This document shows positions 26,536 through 36,175 of a stretch of 64,000 nucleotides of DNA, one piece after another. How positions within the stretch are numbered: the first letter of the stretch is position 1; each line of letters begins with the position of its first letter. The notes beneath the pieces are model-generated. The model saw only the letters and a program-made list of their open reading frames with translations, was not told where the DNA came from and made no database searches. The stretch is from Granulicella sibirica (GTDB taxonomy: Bacteria; Acidobacteriota; Terriglobia; Terriglobales; Acidobacteriaceae): assembly GCF_004115155.1 (NCBI RefSeq), contig NZ_RDSM01000002.1, positions 1,178,001 through 1,242,000 on the forward strand, given 5' to 3'. The translations under genes and the position numbers were made by a program.

Positions 26536-28077
26536 CTACGTTCCACAAAACGTCTCGCGAACACACTCTTCCGCACTCGCCGGCTGCGCATAACGCTGCA
26601 GATCAGGTCTATCCTCATAAGGCCGGGCGACGACATCGAGCAACTCCTCAAATGGCTTAAAGTCCTGCCGCTCAACAGCCGCGTCGATCATCGCCTGAAC
26701 GATGTGGTTGCGCGGAATATACAGCGGATTTGCTCTCCGCATCATCGCAACCCTGTCTTCGGAGCTTGTTTCCGCACGCAAGCGCAGATGCCAGCCCACG
26801 GCCCAGGCATCGAAAGCCGTCGGATTGTCGAACAACTCACGCACCGCCCTATCATCATTCTCTGAAGCAGCCGCATCGCAGAGCCGCCGAAACGTGAGTG
26901 TGAAGTCCGCTTCATTCGCGGCCATCCGTGTCAGGAGATCATCCACCATCGCGGCATCACCCTCTCGCTCCGTCAACAGCCCAAGCTTGCGTCGCCATCC
27001 CGCGTCCCGAGCCGCCTCAAACTGCGGGCCAAAAGCCGCCAACGCCTCCCACGCACACGCGATCGCCGCCTCTTCGCCACCCTCCTCCGCCGCCAGCAGA
27101 GGCAGCAGCGACTCCGCAAGCCGGGTCAGATTCCAGTGTGCAGCGGCCGGCTGGTTGCTATACGCATAACGCCCCTGCCTGTCGATCGAGCTGAACACCT
27201 TGTCCGGCTCATAAGCTTCCATAAACGCACACGGTCCATAGTCGATCGTCTCCCCCGATATCGAAGTATTGTCCGTATTCATCACCCCATGAATGAAGCC
27301 CAGAAGCATCCATTGCGCGACCAGCCGGGCATGCCGCGCGATCACTCCATCCAGCAGAGCCCGATATGGCTTCTGCATCTGTGCGGCCTCGGGATAGTGC
27401 CGGGCGATCGCATAATCAGCCAGACGCTTCGTCCCGTCGACATCTCCTCGCGCAGCGAAGTACTGGAACGTCCCCACCCGCAGATGGCTGGCCGCCACCC
27501 TGGTGAGGATAGCCCCCGGCAGAGCCCTCTCGCGAAACACCGGCTCCCCCGTAGCCACCGCCGCGAGCGCCCTCGTCGTCGGCACCCCCAGCGCTGCCAT
27601 CGCCTCACTCACAACATACTCACGCAAGACCGGACCCATCGATGCTCTACCATCGCCACCCCGTGAAAAGGGTGTCCTCCCAGACCCCTTTAGCTGAACG
27701 TCATATCGCACACCATCCCGTCCCACAATTTCACCGAGAAGATTCGCGCGGCCGTCTCCAAGCTGCGGCACGAAGTGTCCAAATTGATGCCCTGCATAAG
27801 CAATCGCCAGGGGCTCCGCCCCCTCGGCAACGAGATTTCCCGAGAGGATTTCTACGCCCTCCCGGCTCTCCAACTCTTCCGGGGCCACCCCAAGACTCAG
27901 CGCCAGCTCCCTATTTACCTTTATGAGCAAGGGCGTCGCGACCCGCATGGGGTAGATCCGCGCGTAGAAGTGTTCCGGCAACCGCGCGTAAGTATTCTGA
28001 AATTGAAGAGGGGCAGAGCGGAGATTCCCCCCCGAGAACGCTGCGGGCACTTTTTCGGAAACACTCACCATATACAT
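26536..28077 (-). CDS. selO: Protein adenylyltransferase SelO (YdiU)
   Basis: A 513-residue pseudokinase-fold enzyme that transfers AMP from ATP to Ser, Thr or Tyr of target proteins, linked to redox homeostasis. Motifs are FGHFVPQLGDGRANLLGE, QLKGSGRTPFSRGGDGRA (nucleotide-binding), and HGVMNTDNTSISGETIDYGP, which contains the metal- and base-providing Asn/Asp residues. The C-terminus ends RETFCGT, keeping the conserved cysteine where eukaryotic SelO has selenocysteine. The second ATG two codons later is an alternative start. It is followed downstream by the CBM6-like gene on the same strand and preceded by an AraC remnant. Confidence 0.95.
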   Translation of the reverse strand: MYMVSVSEKVPAAFSGGNLRSAPLQFQNTYARLPEHFYARIYPMRVATPLLIKVNRELALSLGVAPEELESREGVEILSGNLVAEGAEPLAIAYAGHQFGHFVPQLGDGRANLLGEIVGRDGVRYDVQLKGSGRTPFSRGGDGRASMGPVLREYVVSEAMAALGVPTTRALAAVATGEPVFRERALPGAILTRVAASHLRVGTFQYFAARGDVDGTKRLADYAIARHYPEAAQMQKPYRALLDGVIARHARLVAQWMLLGFIHGVMNTDNTSISGETIDYGPCAFMEAYEPDKVFSSIDRQGRYAYSNQPAAAHWNLTRLAESLLPLLAAEEGGEEAAIACAWEALAAFGPQFEAARDAGWRRKLGLLTEREGDAAMVDDLLTRMAANEADFTLTFRRLCDAAASENDDRAVRELFDNPTAFDAWAVGWHLRLRAETSSEDRVAMMRRANPLYIPRNHIVQAMIDAAVERQDFKPFEELLDVVARPYEDRPDLQRYAQPASAEECVRETFCGT

Positions 28078-28102
28078 ATTCTCGCAGATCCTGGAAGCGC
28101 GT

Positions 28103-28510
28103 TTACAGAGACTGGTCGCAGTCTCCTACTCCCCTTTTCAGATATTCCCTTGGGCTGGCTCCAACCACTCGCTTGAATGCCTTACTGAACGCAGCATCAG
28201 ATTCATAACCGACCGATCGGGCAACGTCGGCGAGCTTTTTGTCACGCTGTTCGAGTAACTGCATTGCCTTCTGCATCCGCCACTCGGTCACATATTCCAG
28301 CGGCGTTTGTCCGAGCAGATCTTTGAAGCGCACTGCGAATGCGGCGAGACACGCCCGCTGCCTCGGACAGAGACTCGACTGTCCATGGCGCACCCACACT
28401 ATCGTGAAAAGCAGTCAGGGCAGTGCCGATTTGAGGATCGAATACAGCACGAAGCCATCCTTGGTTTGCATAATCCGTCACGACTTGGCTTCCAGTCCGT
28501 TCAGTCCATG
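28103..28510 (-). pseudogene. AraC-family regulator remnant (frameshifted, N-terminus lost)
   Basis: Two minus-strand frames join into one AraC DNA-binding domain. The upstream frame reads WLRAVFDPQIGTALTAFHDS and ends in SLSEAAGVSR; the downstream frame resumes at AAFAVRFKDLLGQTPLEYV and contains the second helix-turn-helix LADVARSVGYESDAAFSKAF. The shift lies near 28345 and looks like loss of two bases in a CGC-rich stretch. A TAG at about 28511 removes any link to the expected N-terminal cupin domain. The remnant is 25 bases upstream of selO. Sequencing error at the shift is possible, but the missing sensor domain argues for real decay. Confidence 0.78.
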
Positions 28511-28612
28511 ACCAAGTAACCTAAAGCGGCTTGGGGGAGGAGCGTTCGGTCAAAACCAGATGCTCATCTCAGTTCTAACTTCACCAAATTCTTCACCGAA
28601 TTGCGCGCTTGT

Positions 28613-30313
28613 TTACATCAACTTTGCCAGGGGCTCGAATACCTCCAGATTGCTGGTTACGTCGAACTGCTGTCCGGCGACTACAGTAACCTGCGCCAAA
28701 GGCGCGTAGTGATGAACGATTCCATCAGGAGCTTTCGCGAGTGGTATCGTGCTTCCGTTTGCGTCCAGAACGTAGCTGCCGGAAGGATCGGTGAGCTTCG
28801 GCCATTCAACATCGTCGGTAGCGATGCGGGCTGGAATCAGCCAGTAGTCTGAGCTTCGATACGCGTTTGTCGCGTCCGTCGATGGCGCGCCCAACGGTTC
28901 GAAGTAGATTTCCACACCGGCCTCAAGCGCCAGCCAAACGCCCTCCTGAATCAACGCCGCGCCATCTGTTCCCAACGTCAGTCCAGCTTCAGCAGGGTCA
29001 CCCGATTTCTGGTCCCAGCGACGGAGCAAAGGGTGGAACGACGCTGTATTGCCGACGCCGGCGGTGGGCGTGCCGACAAGCGTCGCTGTCGCCGACGCCT
29101 GATCGAGCGACTGGACCTGCAGTAGCGTTCCCGGCGTGTTCAACAGCACAGAACGATCGTCCTGCACCTCGACCCAGTCGCCGGAGGATAGGCCGAAGCG
29201 ATCGTCGCGACCGAGGCTTTCGAGCGCTATGACGTTCGTGTCTCCACCCTTCACAATCGGAAATACAACCGAACCGTTCTCTCGCGACCACTTGAAGGTC
29301 GCCGCAGTGCTGGCCGCGTCTGTGTTTGTGCGGTCCCATGCCGTTCCGGGACGATGAATTTCAACTCGGTATAGCTGGTTCTCCGGTCCCTGGTAGCTAG
29401 AGTTCGGCGAGATGATGCACGGGTTGGACTGTGCGCTGGTCTGCTTCGCGCGCGCCTTCAGTTTTCCATTGGTCGGTGGCTGCAAAAACAGATTGAGCTC
29501 CTGCTTTGTCAATCGAGCACCTACCTTCTCTCCTGGAAGCGTCTGGGTAGGAGGAAGCGCCTTGACCTGCCACACGATCTTCGAGCGCGTGGCCGTATCC
29601 GCTCCGCCGAGAGCGACCTCGCGCATACTGTCGGCTTCGACATAGGTCAGATGCCGCTCCCAGACATCGAGATAAAGTTGCATGGAACCCGTCGTCTGCA
29701 ACGCGGGGGCGCCGGGATAATCCGGCTGCGTGAGATAGGTGATCACGCGAGTCAGCATCGAATTGGCCGGGGCGCCGAACGAAAAATCGGTTGGAAGTTG
29801 CAGCGTCAACTGCGACTTGGCAGCCTGCGCGTCGGTGATCAACATGACCGTCGGTGGAAACGCGGGGGCTTGGTTCGGCGGCGCGTTGTCGTAGAGGAAG
29901 ACGTACTGATTCGCCGCAAACTCCGTTCCGTCGACGCTCCAAGTTGGGACCGTGATCACATTGTTGATTACGACTCCGTTCATCGTCGTCGACGATGGCG
30001 TAAACCTGATCGGCGTAGAACCGGCTTCGCACAGAATCCCATCGACGTAGTAGTGTCCCAGGCCGATCTGAAAATCAGTCGTGATCGTCTGATTGTTGGC
30101 GTTGACCGGAAGCTTCAGGACTCCAAAGCCGCAATCGTAGGCTGGCCCTCCGGCCGGCCCGATCAGGTCTGCTGCGAGCGTCCGGAGATAGTGCAGGAGG
30201 ATTGCGGCCTGTTCGTTCCAATCGGCATCGAGCTGCACGCGTCCTTGCTGCATCAGGACGCGAGCATAGTGGTTGTTCGGGTCGAAGGTATTGCGGGTCA
30301 GGTCGGCCTTCAT
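28613..30313 (-). CDS. eCIS-associated DUF6519 protein
   Basis: A 566-residue protein starting MKADLTRNTFDPNNHYARVL followed by MQQGRVQLDADWNEQA, the signature opening of the DUF6519 family found at the end of contractile-injection-system operons. The rest is predicted mostly beta with repeated short domains and has no signal peptide or membrane helix. Its function is unknown; being the last gene of the cluster and following the tail-protein-I gene, it may be a baseplate accessory, fibre-like part or cargo. AAAGGA lies before the ATG; the gap to the previous stop is 13 bases. No terminator is evident downstream. Confidence 0.82.
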   Translation of the reverse strand: MKADLTRNTFDPNNHYARVLMQQGRVQLDADWNEQAAILLHYLRTLAADLIGPAGGPAYDCGFGVLKLPVNANNQTITTDFQIGLGHYYVDGILCEAGSTPIRFTPSSTTMNGVVINNVITVPTWSVDGTEFAANQYVFLYDNAPPNQAPAFPPTVMLITDAQAAKSQLTLQLPTDFSFGAPANSMLTRVITYLTQPDYPGAPALQTTGSMQLYLDVWERHLTYVEADSMREVALGGADTATRSKIVWQVKALPPTQTLPGEKVGARLTKQELNLFLQPPTNGKLKARAKQTSAQSNPCIISPNSSYQGPENQLYRVEIHRPGTAWDRTNTDAASTAATFKWSRENGSVVFPIVKGGDTNVIALESLGRDDRFGLSSGDWVEVQDDRSVLLNTPGTLLQVQSLDQASATATLVGTPTAGVGNTASFHPLLRRWDQKSGDPAEAGLTLGTDGAALIQEGVWLALEAGVEIYFEPLGAPSTDATNAYRSSDYWLIPARIATDDVEWPKLTDPSGSYVLDANGSTIPLAKAPDGIVHHYAPLAQVTVVAGQQFDVTSNLEVFEPLAKLM

Positions 30314-30326
30314 GATGAAATCCTTT

Positions 30327-32498
30327 CTAACTTGCGAAGCGTATTCCGGCGGTCATGCCGGCAGGAGTGTACTCGTCGAGACGAGCGCCGAGGTTTGAAG
30401 CGCGCTGCGTCTGATAGAGGTCGTGGAAAGCGCCCATCTCCGACTGATCGTCGGCCCCGCTCGTGATCTCGGTGGCGCAGGCATCAGCGAGCTGGCAGTA
30501 GGTAGCGTTGCCGTAACGAACGCTGTTGAACTGCGGTCGAACCCGGAGGCGTTCGCTGATCGGCCAATTCGTGCGGTCTGCCAGCGAAAGGCCCTCACTT
30601 TTAGCCAGCGCGACCGCGGCTGTTTCAACGAGTTCGGGCTGGCACTCGCAGCGGGGCGGAGTCCGCGAACCCTCCGTGACATAGCAGAAACGCATGCAAC
30701 CCTGCTGACGTCGGCAGACACGAATCGCGCCCATGAAGATGCTGTTTTCTGCCAGCGTAAAGGACCGCGCTTCGATTCTGCCAAAGACAGTGGTGCGTCG
30801 AATATCCAGTACGGCATTGGCGCAGAGCTTTTCCGGCGCGCCGATCGCAACGCGCTCCTCGCTGGTCGCGTCGAGAATGCTGTCGCTGATGTGAATGGTG
30901 ACGGGATTGTAGAGCGCCTCGTCCCGGTTTACCTCGATAGCTCCCAGGATGCTGTGCTCAATCCGCACGCACGCCACGTCGCCATCGAGTTCGAGGCTCG
31001 CTTCCATCGGTCGCGTCGGCTCACAGCACTGGTCGATACCCCAGCCGGGCACCAGGGTGCAATGGCGTATAAGCAGGCCAGCCAGCTCCCCTTGCACCTG
31101 AACTCCGCGTCCAGTGACGATAATGCCATCCATTACAAACCAACTCGTGGGCTTGCCGTTTTCGGCGGCTGCGCCAGTGATGGTCAGATCGTCGGACTGC
31201 GAGGTCTGCCAGTTCAACAAGCGGACTACTGGCCGCTTGCGATTTGCGGCGCGCAGTTGCAGCGTCTGGCCTGCATTCAACGTCAGGTTGACAGGCTCTG
31301 CATAAACACCGCTGTCTGTAATTTCGATCACAGCGTTGACTGGAGCGTCGGTCTGCCACTGCTTGATTGCGTCGTTGATGTGGTTGAAGCTTTCTTGCTC
31401 GCCGACGAGATATAGCTGTGACGACGCGGCCTCAGAGACCGGCCGGCCATACTCGCCTCCGCCCATGTCCGCGCTAAAACCGTACGAATAAGAGACCCAC
31501 ACCGTACTCCGTCGCGCGGTGGTCGGAGGAAACGCGATGCGTCCCAGAACCGGATCGACCGCGACGTTGCCCGGCAGCGGACGATACGTCCAATCCGTCA
31601 GGTCAGCGGCTACGATTTGATCCGATGGAACGAGCTTGCGCGGGTAGTCCAGCCAGATGGCAATGCTCTTGCCATCCCCGTAGTAGTTCGCTACGCCCTT
31701 CCTGGCGGCGAGGTCCCGGCGCGTGATCGGCACCGGGAAATTCAGCTTGCCGGACGCGGCACCCGCAGTCGGCTGCGGCCGGTTGAACAACTGCGAGTCA
31801 TTTCCGAGCACACTGAAGAGGAAACAGTTCGGCCCCTCTTCATCCAGGCAGAGAGCTGGAGCCTGGGTGACGGTATAGCTCTTCAACCGCCACACGAACA
31901 CCCCAACATCGGACGCGTTGTAGAGTTCCGACGAATGCGAGGTTGCAATTCCGCGTATGTCGACACCATGCGCGAAGTGCTGGAATGGTCCGCGCAGATT
32001 TGCCAGCGCATCGCCTTCACGAATGTCCACCGTTCGCCCGCGGTGCAGATGCAGGAAGTTGATGTTCTGGGTGTAGCTCAACAGGCGGTAGAACTCCGTC
32101 GCGCGCGAGGGCCATCCCGCAACCGTGGATGCCAGCTCTTCTAGCACCGCCAGCGTTCCCTTGCGGCGACGCAGGCGCACGGTGTTGGCAACGTCGCCGC
32201 GCGGGATCAGGATGCGTTCCCGAAGCTGCGCACGCTGATCGTTTACAGGCGTCGGTTCGCCGGTCTGATAGAGGGGCGCATATCCGACCAGGTCGCCAAT
32301 ATAGGGAACTACCCAGTCCTGGCAGGTCTCGATGAACCAGTTATCGTAGAGCCGCGCGATGTCGGCATCGACAAGATTCACCTGCTCCGAGATGACCTGC
32401 AGAAGCGCGCGAAGTTGGTAGCCGCTCTCGGCGTCGCGCGTGCGATAGATTGCCGGGAGCAGATCGTAAAGCCGGTCCGGATTAGAGGCGGTTATCAT
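30327..32498 (-). CDS. eCIS tail protein I (Afp12-like) fused to a beta-helix
   Basis: A 723-residue protein. The N-terminal 230 residues match the P2 tail protein I/Afp12 family (LYDLLPAIYRTRDAESGYQL, DWVVPYIGDLVGYAPLY, RRRKGTLAVLEELASTVAGW), a baseplate wedge component that connects to fibres. From about residue 375 a right-handed parallel beta-helix follows, with rungs such as AVIEITDSGVYAEPVNLTL and VTIHISDSILDATSEE. Near residue 600 a Cys-rich segment appears (CRRQQGCMRFC then CECQPEL). No separate fibre gene is present, so this beta-helix could be the surface or receptor-binding part. Its start overlaps the preceding stop by ATGA. Confidence 0.85.
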   Translation of the reverse strand: MITASNPDRLYDLLPAIYRTRDAESGYQLRALLQVISEQVNLVDADIARLYDNWFIETCQDWVVPYIGDLVGYAPLYQTGEPTPVNDQRAQLRERILIPRGDVANTVRLRRRKGTLAVLEELASTVAGWPSRATEFYRLLSYTQNINFLHLHRGRTVDIREGDALANLRGPFQHFAHGVDIRGIATSHSSELYNASDVGVFVWRLKSYTVTQAPALCLDEEGPNCFLFSVLGNDSQLFNRPQPTAGAASGKLNFPVPITRRDLAARKGVANYYGDGKSIAIWLDYPRKLVPSDQIVAADLTDWTYRPLPGNVAVDPVLGRIAFPPTTARRSTVWVSYSYGFSADMGGGEYGRPVSEAASSQLYLVGEQESFNHINDAIKQWQTDAPVNAVIEITDSGVYAEPVNLTLNAGQTLQLRAANRKRPVVRLLNWQTSQSDDLTITGAAAENGKPTSWFVMDGIIVTGRGVQVQGELAGLLIRHCTLVPGWGIDQCCEPTRPMEASLELDGDVACVRIEHSILGAIEVNRDEALYNPVTIHISDSILDATSEERVAIGAPEKLCANAVLDIRRTTVFGRIEARSFTLAENSIFMGAIRVCRRQQGCMRFCYVTEGSRTPPRCECQPELVETAAVALAKSEGLSLADRTNWPISERLRVRPQFNSVRYGNATYCQLADACATEITSGADDQSEMGAFHDLYQTQRASNLGARLDEYTPAGMTAGIRFAS

Positions 32499-35400
32499 GC
32501 GCTGATCTCCGTCAGGATGAGAGTGTCTTGAATGTCAGGGCTTAGTGTCACCAGTTGCGCCGCGAGAATGCGCAGTGCCGGGTCGGTCTGAGTCGGATCA
32601 ATTCGCGCTAATTTCGCAGTCACCACCTGCTGCAGGCCGAGCGTGGAACCCAGCGCCGCGAGTTGATCGCCGGTCACCGTATCCGCGACCGATGCGAACG
32701 TTGTGACGTTTAGGTATGCGACGCCCTCGACTGCCTGGATCGCGGCGATCGCCTCGCTGAGATAGGCGCTCTGGCCGAAATCGCGGGTCTCGAAGCTGTA
32801 AAGCGCCAGCAGCGCCGAGCGAATCGCAGGAAAGACCGATTCGACTTCGTAGTCCGGCAGCAACTTTACGCCCGCGCTGATGACGAGCAACTTGCTGCCA
32901 CGCTGCGCCAGTTGCAGCGGTTGGCGAAGCTCGCCGTATTTCATGAGGGCGAGCAACAGGTTCTGGTAGAAGAGGGAGTTCGGATCGATAACAATGTCCC
33001 CGTTGCCCGCGATTGTGAGATGAATAGTCAACCGCCGCCCGTCGCTAATCAGTGCGCTGCTTGCCTTTGCAATTCCGGCATAGGCGCGCGCAAAGCTTGC
33101 ATAGTCAGAGACCGATACAAGTCGGTCAAGCGCCAGAAGAGCGATCGGGACGTTACTTCTTGCCTGGTCGGTCGTATCGCCGTCCGCGCCGCCCGAGGAG
33201 GCCAGCGGATTGATAACGGACTTGACTCCCAGAGGCTGCGTCGCAAGTTGACTGATCTGGTTTGCAGCTACGTTTCCAGCCGATCCGGTGCCGAACCGAT
33301 ACGTCGCTTTTACGTTGCCGTTGCCGCTGGGGACCCGTGCGCCGTGCGTTCCATTGCCGAAGGTGACCTTGGTCTGATCGGTGTCGTCTGCCTGCGTGAC
33401 GTATTCGCGGTCGCGCGGGCCGGAGAGAACGAAGTTGTCGGTCTCGCTCCACGCGATCTCATTCACGCGCACCGTCAGCGTGCTCTGCGCGCCCAGCGGA
33501 GTCGGGGCGGGCAGGTAGGTGAGTGGTGACATGTGGAGGTCGAAGCTCTGGAACGCTTCACTGGCGTCGCCGTTGCCCAGCACCTCGCCCGTGGTCTGTC
33601 CATTGGTGGCAAGCACCACGTTTGCGTTGATCGTGGTGTTTGCCGGATCGTACGTGTACGCGAGCGCATTCGCCAGCGTAAGTATGGTATGAACCGGCCG
33701 CGTCGTAATTCGCCACGCGATCGTATCGCTCAGCCTCGACGCGGGGATGACGCCATCGGGAAAGGGCTGATTGTTTACCGGATCGACCAGCAGCCCTGCG
33801 AAGTCTCCAAAGTTGCCTATGCGTTCATCTTGGGTCGGCACATAGGCGCTGGCATAGACTCCCGGCGCCAACTGCACTTCGTCGGAGTATTCCTGATTTG
33901 TTACTGTGGGCAGCGGCAGAGTGGATGTAGTGGACCCGGGAGTGCCGACAGCCAGCCGGTCGCCGTTGGAGTTAGCGTCCGTGTAATAGGCGATCTGCTT
34001 GAACGGAACAATGCCAGTTGGAAAGTCGACGCTCAACAGCGACCGCGAGCCCTGCTTGACTGATGCGATCATCGCCAGCTCGCTGGCAGTCACGCCGGTC
34101 GTTCCCGGAACATCGGTACGCTCACCCGAAACGACGATCCATCTGCCTGAGTCGAGACCGTCGTAGAGATTGGCAAGCTCGATTGTGCTGCCTTCGATGT
34201 CGTTGTCGAGCGGCTCATCTGCCAGACCGAGTTCTTCGGCCTGCGCATACACAACCGTGCCGCGCAATGCGGTTTCGGAACCCAGAAATTTAGTCAGGCT
34301 GTCGCTGTTGTCTGCGAGATCGTCCAGCCACGGAGGGTTGACAGTCAACTGTGTCGACTTGGCGTTATATCCGTAGCTTACGAGTGTCTTCGATGCACCT
34401 GCTCCCGTGCCTGCGGCTGCGTTGTCTACCTCGGCCATTGCGGACATCGTCACCGTGTTGACACTAACTACCTGGTGATAGGTGGTGATCGGTGTGGCGG
34501 TTCCGCCAATGATGTCCGGGCGTGAGATTGCAATCCAGGTTCCTGCGACGACTTTGTTGTAAGTGCTATCGAGCGCCACTGTCGGCAATGCCCCAGTATC
34601 GGGAGCGAGCGAACCCCAAGCGGGCTTGATCGACACCCCCCCGAAGCCGATCAGCTTGTTGTTTCCGTCATAACCAGGCAGCCCGCTGCTGGTGCTCGCG
34701 AACAAGCCTGCCTTCACGCGAATCGCACTCACCGACACCTGCGCGGAGGCTGCCTGCGCGCCGCTCCATGCCTTGTAAAGGGTCGGCGCAACTCGCGGGT
34801 GCAGTGCGGTGAGCAGTCGCGGTGCGAGATCGCTCTGACGCGAGAAGGCCTGCTGGACGTTACGCTTCAGGCGCACCGCATTGGCAGGCTGCACCGAAGG
34901 AGGCAGCGCCAGGGGAGTAAGCACCTGCGAGAGTTTTGTGAGCGCAGAGCCCGGTGCACCCTGCTGAAGCGTTGCCAGCATCGGCAAAGGCTTGTAACCC
35001 GACTCCTCTCCGGCGAGCCCGCCAGCGCCCGTTGGTGCGGGTGCGAAGGGCTTTCCGCCGGAATAGGATCCGTTGCCGTACCCGGACACCTGTCTCCGGA
35101 ACTGGCTGATGTCGCGGAGCAGGTCGGCCAGCCAAGGCTCCAGCCGACTGAAACGCCGCTTCACACTCAGGTCATGCCAGCCCTCAATCTGGGGCCGAAT
35201 CGATGCGGCAAGCGAGGCAGGATCGTCTGTGAGTGCCACATTTTTGAGAAATGTGGTTAGGAGATTGGAGACCTGGTTGCCCAGATCGATGTCCACGAAG
35301 ATGCTCGCCGCCTCATCGATATAGGGCTGAAAAATCGATGACGCAATACTTGCCGCAGTCCCGGTGAAATTTGAGGCAGGCCGGTCCAGGGTCACCTCGG

Positions 35401-36175
35401 TGCGGTTTGCACCGGCCTGCGCGTCGACCGTCCGGATGAGGCGCAATTGAACAAAAGATCCGTCTTCACCGGCCTGGATCAGGATGTTGTCGCCAGCGGT
35501 CAGGTTCGTCGTTAAGCCGGTGAAGTACATCGTATCGCGGGTCGCTGCGTCGGTGCCCTCCGTGCCGTTCTTCGTCGCGTCTGCGCTGAACGAGATGAAC
35601 TGCGAACGCGTTGTTCGCGGGACCAACGCGTTCCATACGTCGCGCGCTGCAAGATCGATGGACGATTCGAAGAACTGCGGCTGCTCTCCCGGGCCGGGAA
35701 TGCTTTGCGCGCGCGCCCCGGATGGGATCACCCCGTTGAACCCATCGATGACAGTAAATGCCAGGTAGACACTTGCAGAGACTGGCGGTCGCAGTCGATA
35801 TCCGACCAGGCCCGCCAGTTCAAGAATGGACCGGTGTTCGGTTGCGGTCCGAAGATAACCCTCGTTCGCAATTCGTTCCTGGTAAAAGGTCAACACGTCC
35901 GCAACCGTGGCCCAGGCATCGAGCAGTGCAATCGATGGATCCGACAACTCGCGCGTCGTGAGAGCTCGCAGCGGATAGACGCGTGTAAGGGTCGGGTCGG
36001 CATCACCCTCGGCGACGTCGAGCGCGAGACTCGAAAGCCGCGCGATCATGCTTTCGAAGAACGATCCGTGCGTGCCCATGCGATATCCAAGCGCAGGTAG
36101 CCCGGGCCGATTAGTCTCCGGCAGCGGAGTGACAACTTCAACGCCGGTGCAGCAGCCGCAACTCGAATGACTCAT
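32495..36175 (-). CDS. eCIS large baseplate protein (Afp11/J-like), 1226 aa
   Basis: A very large baseplate-wedge component with similarity to the Afp11/phage baseplate J family. It opens with MSHSSCGCCTGVEVVTPLPE, a CxCC motif, then RPGLPALGYRMGTHGSFFE, seen in 'putative baseplate assembly' proteins of eCIS. LLDAWATVADVLTFYQERIA (about residue 85) is the conserved wedge helix. The C-terminal third has the J-type region VTFGNGTHGARVPSGNGNVK, then ASSALISDGRRLTIHLTI. The middle is beta-rich. It overlaps its neighbours at both ends by ATGA. The next gene upstream encodes a second protein of the same type, so the two likely form the heterodimeric wedge ring. Confidence 0.86.
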   Translation of the reverse strand: MSHSSCGCCTGVEVVTPLPETNRPGLPALGYRMGTHGSFFESMIARLSSLALDVAEGDADPTLTRVYPLRALTTRELSDPSIALLDAWATVADVLTFYQERIANEGYLRTATEHRSILELAGLVGYRLRPPVSASVYLAFTVIDGFNGVIPSGARAQSIPGPGEQPQFFESSIDLAARDVWNALVPRTTRSQFISFSADATKNGTEGTDAATRDTMYFTGLTTNLTAGDNILIQAGEDGSFVQLRLIRTVDAQAGANRTEVTLDRPASNFTGTAASIASSIFQPYIDEAASIFVDIDLGNQVSNLLTTFLKNVALTDDPASLAASIRPQIEGWHDLSVKRRFSRLEPWLADLLRDISQFRRQVSGYGNGSYSGGKPFAPAPTGAGGLAGEESGYKPLPMLATLQQGAPGSALTKLSQVLTPLALPPSVQPANAVRLKRNVQQAFSRQSDLAPRLLTALHPRVAPTLYKAWSGAQAASAQVSVSAIRVKAGLFASTSSGLPGYDGNNKLIGFGGVSIKPAWGSLAPDTGALPTVALDSTYNKVVAGTWIAISRPDIIGGTATPITTYHQVVSVNTVTMSAMAEVDNAAAGTGAGASKTLVSYGYNAKSTQLTVNPPWLDDLADNSDSLTKFLGSETALRGTVVYAQAEELGLADEPLDNDIEGSTIELANLYDGLDSGRWIVVSGERTDVPGTTGVTASELAMIASVKQGSRSLLSVDFPTGIVPFKQIAYYTDANSNGDRLAVGTPGSTTSTLPLPTVTNQEYSDEVQLAPGVYASAYVPTQDERIGNFGDFAGLLVDPVNNQPFPDGVIPASRLSDTIAWRITTRPVHTILTLANALAYTYDPANTTINANVVLATNGQTTGEVLGNGDASEAFQSFDLHMSPLTYLPAPTPLGAQSTLTVRVNEIAWSETDNFVLSGPRDREYVTQADDTDQTKVTFGNGTHGARVPSGNGNVKATYRFGTGSAGNVAANQISQLATQPLGVKSVINPLASSGGADGDTTDQARSNVPIALLALDRLVSVSDYASFARAYAGIAKASSALISDGRRLTIHLTIAGNGDIVIDPNSLFYQNLLLALMKYGELRQPLQLAQRGSKLLVISAGVKLLPDYEVESVFPAIRSALLALYSFETRDFGQSAYLSEAIAAIQAVEGVAYLNVTTFASVADTVTGDQLAALGSTLGLQQVVTAKLARIDPTQTDPALRILAAQLVTLSPDIQDTLILTEISA

